This document shows, in pieces, positions 53,146 to 60,153 of a stretch of DNA of 64,000 bases (positions are counted from its first letter, which is position 1; every line of letters begins with the position of its first letter). The translations under genes and the position numbers were made by a program. The DNA is from Streptomyces sp. NRRL B-24484. GTDB lineage: Bacteria; Actinomycetota; Actinomycetes; Streptomycetales; Streptomycetaceae. The DNA lies in assembly GCF_000717715.1 (NCBI RefSeq), contig NZ_JOAI01000009.1, forward strand, positions 111,420 to 175,419, given 5' to 3'. The notes under the pieces were generated by a model, which was not told where the DNA came from, made no database searches, and was given only the letters and a program-made list of their open reading frames with translations.

Positions 53146-54363
53146 ATGCTTTCGACCACGACGGTACGGGCCGTCAATTCGCTGACCGAGCGCTGGGCGC
53201 GCGGTGTTCCGACGGCCGGGGGCACGGTGTTCACCGCGGCCGGACTGTGGCCGCTGCTTGCGGCGCTCGCCTCCGGGGCGGACGGGGCTGCGGGCAAGGA
53301 GCTGGCCGACGCGCTCGGGGTGCCGGCCGGGCAGGCCGCCGAGCGGGCCCGCGAACTGCTGGGCGTGCTGGGCCGGTTGCCCGGGGTGGCCGCGGCGGTC
53401 GGGCTGTGGACGGTGCCCGCTCTGCAGGTCTCGCCGGAGTGGACGGCCGGCCTGCCGGCGCACCTCCACCAACCGATCACCGGCCCGGAGATCCAGCCCC
53501 AGCTGGACGCCTGGGCGGCCCGCCACACGAACGGGCAGATCGAGGAGTTCCCGCTCCGGGTCCAGCCGGACACGCTCCTGCTGCTGGCCTCGGCACTCGC
53601 CGTCCGCACCGACTGGATCCGCCCGTTCGAGCCGACGTTCTTCTCCGCCGAGACGGGCCCGTGGGCAGGCCGGGAGTTCGCCGGCCTCTACCGCCTCACC
53701 TCGTTGCTCGACAGGGTCGCCGTGGTCGAGACGCCCGCCGGGCCGGTCTCCGAACTGCGGGTGCTGGGCGGCGGCGGGATCGACGTCCACCTGCTCGTCG
53801 GGGAGGAGGGCGCCCGCCCGGGCGAGGTCCTCGCCGGTGGGCTCGGCATCCTGACCGGCCGGCACCGCCGGGTGACGGGCGGGCAACTGCCGTACGGCGA
53901 GGCCGGGCCCGGGGTCCGGGTCCGCGCCATCCGCAGCGAGGTTCCGCAGCACGAACTGCTGGCGGAGGTAGTGCAGTTCACGGTGGCGGCCGAGCACGAT
54001 CTGCTGGCGGACGCGGACCGCTTCGGGCTCGGCACGGTGTCCCGGCGCGAGCCCGACGGCACTGGCCACCTTCCGGGGATCTGTGCGGATCCGCCACTCG
54101 AAGTCCGGGCGGCCGCGCAGTCGGCGACGGCGACCTTCGGCGCGCTGGGCTTCCGAGCCGCTGCGGTCACCGCCTTCGGGATTGCCGTGGGCTCTGCTCC
54201 GACGCCACCGCCGTACCGGGTCCGCCGGGTGTCGTTCACCACGGACCGCCCCTTCGGCTTCCTCGCCGTGCACCGGACCTCCCGGCTGGTGCTGGCGGCG
54301 GGCTGGGTGGACCGGCCGGACCCGTACGAGCGGGAGCCGGAGGAGTGGGACGAGGAGGAGTGA
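53146..54363 (+). CDS. Serpin-family protein
   Basis: This 405-aa protein matches serpins by its ends: an N-terminal helix and GTVFTAAGLWPLLAALASGA (the S-P-L block equivalent), GAAGKELADALGVP, and the C-terminal reactive-loop region. In that region the hinge AAAQSATATFGALGFRAAAV replaces E-G-T-E-A-A-A-A, followed by the breach/gate end VSFTTDRPFGFLAVHRTSRL and VLAAGWV. No signal peptide is present, so it is probably cytoplasmic. The hinge is less Ala-rich than in strong inhibitors. TAGGCT (53106-53111) may be the -10, and GGGGAGC precedes ATG 53146. It overlaps the next gene. Confidence 0.8.
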   Translation: MLSTTTVRAVNSLTERWARGVPTAGGTVFTAAGLWPLLAALASGADGAAGKELADALGVPAGQAAERARELLGVLGRLPGVAAAVGLWTVPALQVSPEWTAGLPAHLHQPITGPEIQPQLDAWAARHTNGQIEEFPLRVQPDTLLLLASALAVRTDWIRPFEPTFFSAETGPWAGREFAGLYRLTSLLDRVAVVETPAGPVSELRVLGGGGIDVHLLVGEEGARPGEVLAGGLGILTGRHRRVTGGQLPYGEAGPGVRVRAIRSEVPQHELLAEVVQFTVAAEHDLLADADRFGLGTVSRREPDGTGHLPGICADPPLEVRAAAQSATATFGALGFRAAAVTAFGIAVGSAPTPPPYRVRRVSFTTDRPFGFLAVHRTSRLVLAAGWVDRPDPYEREPEEWDEEE

Positions 54364-54569
54364 ACCGGGTGGTGACGTGGGAGGAGCTCGGCGCGGGGGC
54401 GCGGGCCGAGGTGGACGGCCGGCTGGCCCGCGGGCAGGTCATCCATGCGATCAAGGCCGTCCGCGACGACTTCGACAACAGTCCGGGCCGGGAGCGCCCC
54501 GGGCTCCACGCGGCCGTGGACCTGATCGAGTCCCGTCGCCGGGAGCTCGGCATTCCGGTGTCCCGCTAG
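54360..54569 (+). CDS. Small protein (69 aa), L7/L12 C-domain-like helix pattern
   Basis: The GTG start overlaps the serpin stop by 4 nt (GTGA), so the two are coupled; a second GTG at 54369 is in frame. The protein reads TWEELGAGARAEVDGRLARG then QVIHAIKAVRDDFDNSPGRE and LHAAVDLIESRRRELGIP. The helix-turn-helix with AIKAVRD resembles the C-terminal domain of ribosomal protein L7/L12 (…AIKVVRE…EAKDLV…), a pattern seen in several small actinobacterial proteins. No role is established; pairing with the serpin suggests a shared function. Confidence 0.65.
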   Translation: MNRVVTWEELGAGARAEVDGRLARGQVIHAIKAVRDDFDNSPGRERPGLHAAVDLIESRRRELGIPVSR

Positions 54570-54582
54570 GGCCGGACAGGCG

Positions 54583-54615
54583 CCAGGGGTGTCAACCGAC
54601 GGTTGACACCCCTGG
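54583..54615. promoter_or_regulatory. Operator 1 (and possible terminator): 33-bp perfect inverted repeat
   Basis: CCAGGGGTGTCAACC (54583-54597) and GGTTGACACCCCTGG (54601-54615) are exact complements around GAC. The inner part GTCAACC-N3-GGTTGAC recurs in operator 2, and the right arm contains the TTGACA -35 element of the next gene. Confidence 0.7.
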
Positions 54616-54631
54616 ACTGTCAACCTAGGGT
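54603..54631 (+). promoter_or_regulatory. Consensus promoter of the HTH/Clp-N gene, leaderless
   Basis: TTGACA (54603-54608) and TAGGGT (54626-54631) are 17 bp apart. Transcription should start at or next to the A of the ATG at 54638, so the mRNA would have no leader. Confidence 0.75.
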
Positions 54632-54635
54632 TGAC
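54619..54635. promoter_or_regulatory. Operator 2: GTCAACC-TAG-GGTTGAC
   Basis: This 17-bp perfect palindrome covers the -10 element and ends 3 bp before the start codon. Its arms are identical to the core of operator 1, and the centres of the two sites are 28 bp apart, close to but not exactly an integral number of helical turns. A half site GTTGAC follows inside the gene at 54655. Confidence 0.7.
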
Positions 54636-54637
54636 GC

Positions 54638-55387
54638 ATGGTGAATCCGGTGCAGTTGACGCATCCCGTCCGCCTCGACGACCTCATCGAGGCCATCAAG
54701 AAGGTCCACCCCGGCGCGCTCGACCAGCTCGCCGACGCCGTCCTCGCCGCCGAGCACCTCGGCGAGATCGCGGACCACCTCATCGGCCACTTCGTGGACC
54801 AGGCCCGGCGTTCCGGCGCCTCCTGGACCGACATCGGCAAGAGCATGGGGGTCACCCGGCAGGCCGCGCAGAAGCGCTTCGTGCCCAAGGACCCGGGCGC
54901 CCCCTCGGACCTCGACCCGAGCCAGGGCTTCGGCCGCTTCACCCCGCGGGCCCGCAACACGGTGGCGGCCGCCCACGACGAGGCCCGCGCCGCGGGCAAC
55001 GCCGAGGTCACCCCCGAGCACCTGGTGCTCGGCCTGCTCGCCGAGCCCGACGGCCTCGCCGTCCGGGCGCTCGCCGCCCAGGGGGTCACCGCGGAGGCCG
55101 TCCGCGAGGCGGCCGCGGCGGCCCTCCCGCCGGCCGCGGACGAGCGGCCCGAGCTCGTCCCGTACGACGCCCGGGCCCGCAAGGCGCTGGAGTTGACCTT
55201 CCGTCAGGCCCTGCGGCTGGGTCACAACTACATCGGCACCGAGCACATCCTCTTCGCCCTGCTGGAGCTGGAGGACGGCGCGGGCCCGCTCTCCGGGCTC
55301 GGCGTCGACCGGGCGGCCGCGGAGTCGCTGATCGCCGAGGCGCTCGCAGCCTTCGCCGCCGCCGCTCCGTCACCGGCCGAGGAGTAA
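54638..55387 (+). CDS. HTH plus Clp N-terminal-domain protein, probable autoregulator
   Basis: This 249-aa protein has an N-terminal helical region with a helix-turn-helix (ASWTDIGKSMGVTRQAAQKR, about 67-86) and then two Clp_N repeats of the ClpC type (FTPRARNTVAAAHDEARAAG, VTPEHLVLGLLAEPDG; ARKALELTFRQALRLGHNYI, GTEHILFALLELEDGAG). It lacks the AAA+ modules, so it cannot be a Clp ATPase itself. The N-domain may bind ClpC substrates, adaptors or phospho-Arg tags. The promoter carries two identical palindromes, which fits self-repression by the HTH. Confidence 0.85.
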   Translation: MVNPVQLTHPVRLDDLIEAIKKVHPGALDQLADAVLAAEHLGEIADHLIGHFVDQARRSGASWTDIGKSMGVTRQAAQKRFVPKDPGAPSDLDPSQGFGRFTPRARNTVAAAHDEARAAGNAEVTPEHLVLGLLAEPDGLAVRALAAQGVTAEAVREAAAAALPPAADERPELVPYDARARKALELTFRQALRLGHNYIGTEHILFALLELEDGAGPLSGLGVDRAAAESLIAEALAAFAAAAPSPAEE

Positions 55388-55420
55388 CGAGCGGCGGCGA
55401 GGAGCAGCACGGCCGCCCGC

Positions 55421-55472
55421 AGGGGGCGCGCAGAGGCATCACCCGGCTTCCGGGTGTCTCCGCGCGCCCCCT
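55421..55472. terminator. Terminator after the Clp-N gene
   Basis: A long stem pairs 55421-55446 with 55450-55472 (AGGGGGCGCGC with GCGCGCCCCCT, ACCCGG with CCGGGT, with a few mismatches and a bulge between) around a CTT loop. Confidence 0.65.
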
Positions 55473-55574
55473 GTCGCATGCCGACGGACTGCGGGTGCTC
55501 GCGGGGAGGCATGCCGAGGGGCGGCCGGGCCCACCGGCCGGGGCCGGCCCCGGCCAGGAGCCGGCGGAGGGGGC

Positions 55575-56186
55575 CTACGGCCAGACCAGGCAGTACAGCT
55601 GGTGGCCGGCGTCGTGCAGGCGGTTGGCGAAGTCCTGCCACTCGTGCAGCATCTGGTAGATCACGAAGGCGTCGCGCGGGCCGCGCCGGTCCGGAACGGT
55701 CGACCAGATGAAGGCGGCGGCGCCGAGCTGGGTCTCGTCCGCCTTGCGCAGCGGCTCGACCACGTTGTGCGGCAGCTGCACGACCGCGTAGTCGGGGTGC
55801 AGCACGACCAGTTCCAGCGGAGGGACCTGGTGCAGCGGAACGCCCTGGATGCCGGTGAGCACCATCGCGCTCATCGTCTCGGGCTTGATCTTGGTGGAGA
55901 GGTGGCCGTTGAGCGAGCCGCTCGTCTCCATCAGGTCGCCGAGCCGGCCCAGCGCGCCGAGCTCCCCGGCGTCGAGGCCCAGGCCGCCGGGACCCAGCGC
56001 GGTGGGGACTCTCGCCGCGGTGGCCCGGTCGGGCGCGCCGAAGTACTTGTAGGTGACTCCCACGCGTCCCTCGCCCCGCCTTCCCCTGCCTGTACCCGTA
56101 CCCCCGCCGTGCGCGGCCTCCGCGGAGGGACGGGTGCCACCCGTGGCCTCCTCGAAACCGTCCTGCGCCTCGGACACTCGGACCAT
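55575..56186 (-). CDS. Conserved hypothetical protein next to hemL (203 aa)
   Basis: The first 45 residues are disordered (Gly/Thr-rich). The rest is a folded domain of about 155 residues: VTYKYFGAPDRATAARVPTA, LGRLGDLMETSGSLNGHLST, TMSAMVLTGIQGVPLHQVPP, LVVLHPDYAVVQLPHNVVEP and HEWQDFANRLHDAGHQLYCL ending VWP. I recognise it as a streptomycete protein that usually lies divergently beside hemL, without a known function. ATG 56186 lacks a strong ribosome site. No membrane segment or signal is present. Confidence 0.75.
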   Translation of the reverse strand: MVRVSEAQDGFEEATGGTRPSAEAAHGGGTGTGRGRRGEGRVGVTYKYFGAPDRATAARVPTALGPGGLGLDAGELGALGRLGDLMETSGSLNGHLSTKIKPETMSAMVLTGIQGVPLHQVPPLELVVLHPDYAVVQLPHNVVEPLRKADETQLGAAAFIWSTVPDRRGPRDAFVIYQMLHEWQDFANRLHDAGHQLYCLVWP

Positions 56187-56541
56187 CCTCACCGGAATTC
56201 GCCGGAATCGACAGACCCCCACACGCCCGGTGTCCCTCCGAACGTGCCACTTACCCGTCTCGTGCCGCCGTACACACCGCTGACCGCAACGCCCCGCGAC
56301 CGCGTCGCCGCGGCCTTCGGGCCGGTTCGAACGGTCGCCCCCGGCGTCCGTCGGCCCGATCCGGGACGTGCGTCCCGCAGTGCCCAGGACCTCCGGCCCG
56401 CCGGCCGGACTCCTTCGCGACGGTCGCACGGACAACCGTACAGTCCGAACCCCCTGCCGAGGCAGCAGCACACGGATCATCGTTCCAGATGATCGGGTCG
56501 GGCATGCAGAGTGCAAGGACACGATTTGAGAGCATGTTCAG
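56187..56541. promoter_or_regulatory. 355-bp divergent region before hemL
   Basis: No gene is seen. Near hemL there is GATCATC (56476-56482) and GATGATC (56489-56495), a 7-bp inverted repeat with a 6-nt centre about 47 bp before the start codon, a plausible operator. The sequence around it is less GC-rich. The promoter of the leftward hypothetical gene must also be here. Confidence 0.45.
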
Positions 56542-57930
56542 GTGAGCAACCCCGTGAGCAACCCCGAGAGCGGGTCCGACAGCGACCCGCGGACCAGTCC
56601 CCCGAGCTATCCGTACGAGGCCCCGCAGTCCCGGTCGCTGTTCGAGCGCGCCTCCGTCGTCACCCCCGGTGGCGTGAACTCGCCAGTCCGGGCCTTCCGC
56701 GCGGTCGGCGGCACCCCCCGCTTCATGGTGTCCGGCAGCGGCCCGTACCTGACCGACGCCGACGGCCGTGAGTACGTCGACCTGGTCTGCTCCTGGGGCC
56801 CGATGATCCTGGGCCACGCGCACCCGGCCGTGATCGGGGCGGTGCAGCAGGCGGTCGTCCGCGGCACCTCCTTCGGCACCCCTGGCGAGGGCGAGGTCGA
56901 GCTGGCCGAGGAGATCACCGCCCGGGTGGCGCCGGTCGAGCAGGTCCGCCTGGTCTCCAGCGGCACCGAGGCGACCATGTCCGCGATCCGGCTCGCCCGC
57001 GGCTTCACCGGCCGCGCGAAGATCGTGAAGTTCGCCGGCTGCTACCACGGCCACGTGGACGCGCTGCTCGCCGCCGCGGGCTCCGGGGTCGCCACCTTCG
57101 CCCTGCCGGACACCCCCGGTGTCACCGGTGCCCAGGCGGGCGACACCATCGTGCTCCCCTACAACGACCTGGAGGCCGTCCGGCAGGCCTTCGCGGCCCA
57201 CCCCGGCGAGATCGCCTGCGTGATCACCGAGGCCTCGCCCGGCAACATGGGCGTCGTCCCGCCGCTGCCCGGCTTCAACCGGGGCCTGTCCGAGCTCTGC
57301 CGGGCCGACGGCGCGCTGTTCATCTCCGACGAGGTGATGACCGGCTTCCGCGTCTCCAAGGCCGGCTGGTACGGCCTGGAGGCCGCGCACGAGGGCTGGG
57401 CGCCGGACCTGCTCACCTTCGGCAAGGTCATGGGCGGCGGCTTCCCGGCCGCGGCCTTCGGCGGCCGCGCCGACGTCATGGCGTACCTGGCCCCGGCCGG
57501 CCCGGTCTACCAGGCCGGCACGCTCTCCGGGAACCCGATCGCCACCGCCGCGGGCCTCGCCCAGCTGCGCAACTGCACCGACGAGGTCTACGCCGCCGTC
57601 GACCGGGTCGCCGAGCAGGTCTCCGGCCTGGTGACCGAGGCGCTCGCCAAGGAGGGCGTGGCCCACCGGCTGCAGAAGGCCGGGAACATGTTCTCGGTGT
57701 TCTTCACCGAGGAGCAGGTCACCGACTACGACGCGGCCCGCCGCCAGCAGGCGTTCCGCTTCAACTCCTTCTTCCACTCGATGCTGTCCCAGGGCGTCTA
57801 CCTGCCGCCCTCGGCCTTCGAGTCCTGGTTCGTCTCGTCGGCCCACGACGAGCGGGCGATCGAGCGGATCGCCGCCGCCCTGCCCGCGGCCGCCCGGGCC
57901 GCCGCCGAGGCCACCGAGGAGGCCGCGTGA
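56542..57930 (+). CDS. hemL: Glutamate-1-semialdehyde 2,1-aminomutase
   Basis: This 462-aa PLP enzyme makes 5-aminolevulinate, the step after HemA. It has [92 protein letters not shown] and the PLP lysine K295 in [20 protein letters not shown]. The N-terminus is about 25 residues longer than usual. The start region holds an exact tandem duplication GTGAGCAACCCC x2 (56542 and 56554), giving two equivalent GTG starts; the ribosome site is weak for both. The stop overlaps the phosphatase gene. Confidence 0.96.
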   Translation: MSNPVSNPESGSDSDPRTSPPSYPYEAPQSRSLFERASVVTPGGVNSPVRAFRAVGGTPRFMVSGSGPYLTDADGREYVDLVCSWGPMILGHAHPAVIGAVQQAVVRGTSFGTPGEGEVELAEEITARVAPVEQVRLVSSGTEATMSAIRLARGFTGRAKIVKFAGCYHGHVDALLAAAGSGVATFALPDTPGVTGAQAGDTIVLPYNDLEAVRQAFAAHPGEIACVITEASPGNMGVVPPLPGFNRGLSELCRADGALFISDEVMTGFRVSKAGWYGLEAAHEGWAPDLLTFGKVMGGGFPAAAFGGRADVMAYLAPAGPVYQAGTLSGNPIATAAGLAQLRNCTDEVYAAVDRVAEQVSGLVTEALAKEGVAHRLQKAGNMFSVFFTEEQVTDYDAARRQQAFRFNSFFHSMLSQGVYLPPSAFESWFVSSAHDERAIERIAAALPAAARAAAEATEEAA

Positions 57931-58601
57931 GCGAGACCACCGTCGTCCACCTGATGCGCCACGGCGAGGTGCACAACCCGGAGGGCATCCTCTACGGGCG
58001 CCTCCCCGGCTACCACCTCTCCGAGCTCGGCCGGCAGATGGCCGACCGGGTCGCCGAGCACCTCGCGGACCGGGACATCACCCACGTGGTGGCCTCGCCG
58101 CTGGAGCGGGCCCAGGAGACGGCCGAGCCGATCGGCAAGGCGCACGGCCTGGAGGTGGCCGTCGACGAGCGGCTGATCGAGGCGGACAACATCTTCCAGG
58201 GCAAGACCTTCGGCGTCGGCGACGGCTCGCTGAAGAACCCGGGCCACTGGAAGTACCTGACCAACCCGTTCAAGCCGTCCTGGGGCGAGCCGTACATCGA
58301 GCAGGTCGTGCGGATGATGGGCGCGCTCGCCGCCGCCCGGGACGCCGCGCGCGGGCACGAGGCGGTCTGCGTCAGCCACCAGCTGCCGATCTGGATCGTC
58401 CGCTCGTTCGCCGAGCGCCGGCGGCTGTGGCACGACCCGCGCAACCGGCAGTGCTCGCTGGCCTCGCTGACCAGCTTCACCTACGAGGGCGACCGGATCG
58501 TCTCGATCGGCTACCGCGAGCCGGCCCGGGACCTGCTGCCGGCCCACCTGGTGGGCAAGGGCGGCAAGTCCAGGCCGGTCGGCAAGAGCTTCGGCGCCTG
58601 A
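57927..58601 (+). CDS. Histidine phosphatase family protein
   Basis: This 224-aa protein of the phosphoglycerate mutase-like superfamily has the catalytic [19 protein letters not shown] (His at residue 11) and the second block [17 protein letters not shown], with [17 protein letters not shown] between. The GTG start overlaps the hemL stop (GTGA). In streptomycetes it commonly precedes the cytochrome c maturation genes. The substrate is unknown. It ends before a 13-bp hairpin. Confidence 0.9.
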   Translation: MSETTVVHLMRHGEVHNPEGILYGRLPGYHLSELGRQMADRVAEHLADRDITHVVASPLERAQETAEPIGKAHGLEVAVDERLIEADNIFQGKTFGVGDGSLKNPGHWKYLTNPFKPSWGEPYIEQVVRMMGALAAARDAARGHEAVCVSHQLPIWIVRSFAERRRLWHDPRNRQCSLASLTSFTYEGDRIVSIGYREPARDLLPAHLVGKGGKSRPVGKSFGA

Positions 58602-58720
58602 CGCACGGGCCCTCGCGCGGAGGCCTTCCCGCAGGGGCGTGCGGGCATTCCCGAGTGACCGCCGACACAGCGGTGAAATGCCTGGGATAAGCGGATCATA
58701 AGTGCAGAAACTGCAGGTCA

Positions 58721-58753
58721 GAGGGGGTTCGACACGTAACGTCGGACCCCCTC
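58721..58753. terminator. Hairpin between phosphatase and resA
   Basis: GAGGGGGTTCGAC (58721-58733) and GTCGGACCCCCTC (58741-58753) pair over 13 positions (one T-G pair) with a 7-nt loop. It lies 120 bp after the phosphatase and 35 bp before resA, so it may terminate the former or sit in the resA leader. Confidence 0.65.
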
Positions 58754-58772
58754 AAACCTGCCCAAAGTCCCA

Positions 58773-58788
58773 TGCGAAACTTTTCACA
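58773..58788. promoter_or_regulatory. Candidate second Rex operator overlapping the resA start
   Basis: TGCGAAACTTTTCACA matches the inner Rex consensus TGTGAA-N4-TTCACA at 11 of 12 fixed positions; extended to 18 bp it matches 11 of 14. It ends on the A of the resA ATG. Rex bound here would block transcription of the cytochrome c maturation operon. Confidence 0.55.
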
Positions 58789-59384
58789 TGTCTGGGACGA
58801 CCCGCCGCCGCACCCGCCTGGCCGCCACGCTCGGTGCCGCCGCCGCGCTCGCGCTGACCGCCTGCAGTTCCGGTACCTCCGACGGCGGGGGGCAGGCCGG
58901 CTTCATCACCGGCAAGGCCGGCATCGCCACCGCCGCCCCCGGTGCGCGGACGGCCGCGCCGGCGATCGACGGCAAGACCCTGGAGGGCAAGCCGGTCGCG
59001 CTCGCCGACTACAAGGGCAAGGTCGTCGTCCTCAACGTCTGGGGATCCTGGTGCGGCCCGTGCCGGGCCGAGGGCAAGAACCTCCAGGAGGTCGCCCAGA
59101 AGTACCAGGACAAGGGCGTCCAGTTCCTCGGCATCAACACCCGGGACGTCGACCCGGCCAACGCCGTCCGCTTCGAGCAGCAGACCGGCATCACCTACCC
59201 GAGCCTGTACGACCCGGACGGCACCCAGATCCTGCGCTTCCCCAAGGGCAGCCTCAACCCGCAGTCCATCCCGACCACCATCGTGGTCGACCGCGAGGGC
59301 CGGCTGGCCGCCCGCGCGATGCGCGCCCTCTCCACCGAGGACCTGGAGAAGATGATCACTCCGGTCCTCGCGGAGCAGAAGTGA
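58788..59384 (+). CDS. resA: TlpA/ResA-like thiol-disulphide lipoprotein
   Basis: This 198-aa protein is a lipoprotein: signal peptide with lipobox LTACSS (lipidated Cys26). A linker follows, then a thioredoxin-fold TlpA/ResA domain: ALADYKGKVVVLNVWGSWCG with the WCGPC active site (Cys89, Cys92), KGVQFLGINTRDVDPANAVR and the cis-Pro in SIPTTIVVDREG. It reduces the apocytochrome c CxxCH thiols outside the membrane, receiving electrons from CcdA. It is the first gene of resA-ccdA-resB-ccsB. No ribosome site is evident; a Rex-like palindrome covers the start. Confidence 0.93.
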   Translation: MSGTTRRRTRLAATLGAAAALALTACSSGTSDGGGQAGFITGKAGIATAAPGARTAAPAIDGKTLEGKPVALADYKGKVVVLNVWGSWCGPCRAEGKNLQEVAQKYQDKGVQFLGINTRDVDPANAVRFEQQTGITYPSLYDPDGTQILRFPKGSLNPQSIPTTIVVDREGRLAARAMRALSTEDLEKMITPVLAEQK

Positions 59385-60151
59385 GCGCGCTCGCGGCCTT
59401 CGGCACCAACGAGACGGTCTTCAGCGGGGCCCTCGTCCTCGCCCTGCCGATCGCCCTCGCCGCCGGGCTGCTCTCCTTCTTCTCGCCCTGCGTGCTGCCG
59501 CTCGTCCCCGGCTACCTCAGCTACGTCACCGGCTTCTCCGCCGTCGACCTCGCCGACGCCAGGGGGGCGCGCCGCGGGCGCATGCTGCTCGGCGCACTGC
59601 TGTTCGTGCTCGGCTTCACCGCCGTGTTCGTCTCCACCGGCGCGCTCTTCGGCTTCTTCGGCAACACCCTGCAGGAGTACCAGCGCACCATCAACATCGT
59701 GCTGGGCGCGCTGACCGTCCTGATGGGCCTCGCCTTCACGGGCCTGCTGCCCGGCTTCAGCAACCGTGAGGTGCGCACCCACCGCCGTCCCGCGATCGGG
59801 CTGGCCGGCGCCCCGCTGCTGGGCCTGGTCTTCGGCGTGGGCTGGACGCCGTGCATCGGCCCGACGCTCTCGTCGATCCTCAACCTCTCGGCCGCCCAGG
59901 CCAGCGCCGGGCGCGGCGCGCTGCTGATGACGGTGTACTGCGCCGGACTCGGCGTACCGTTCATCCTTGCCGCGCTCGCCTTCCGCAAGGCGCTCGGGGC
60001 GTTCGGCTGGGTCAAGCAGCACTACCAGTGGGTGATGCGGATCGGCGGCGGCATGCTCGTCGTGGTCGGCCTGCTCCTGGTCACCGGCGTGTGGGACGTC
60101 CTGATCGACCACATGCGGCAACTCAGCGGCGACACCACGATCGGAATCTGA
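59381..60151 (+). CDS. ccdA: Cytochrome c biogenesis thiol transporter CcdA
   Basis: This 256-aa membrane protein has six transmembrane helices and the two conserved Cys in GLLSFFSPCVLPLVPGYLSY and FGVGWTPCIGPTLSSIL, both flanked by Pro as the family requires. It passes electrons from cytoplasmic thioredoxin to ResA. GTG 59381 overlaps the resA stop (GTGA). The C-terminal WVKQHYQWVMRIGGGMLVVV is family-typical. Confidence 0.94.
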   Translation: MSALAAFGTNETVFSGALVLALPIALAAGLLSFFSPCVLPLVPGYLSYVTGFSAVDLADARGARRGRMLLGALLFVLGFTAVFVSTGALFGFFGNTLQEYQRTINIVLGALTVLMGLAFTGLLPGFSNREVRTHRRPAIGLAGAPLLGLVFGVGWTPCIGPTLSSILNLSAAQASAGRGALLMTVYCAGLGVPFILAALAFRKALGAFGWVKQHYQWVMRIGGGMLVVVGLLLVTGVWDVLIDHMRQLSGDTTIGI

Positions 60152-60153
60152 CC

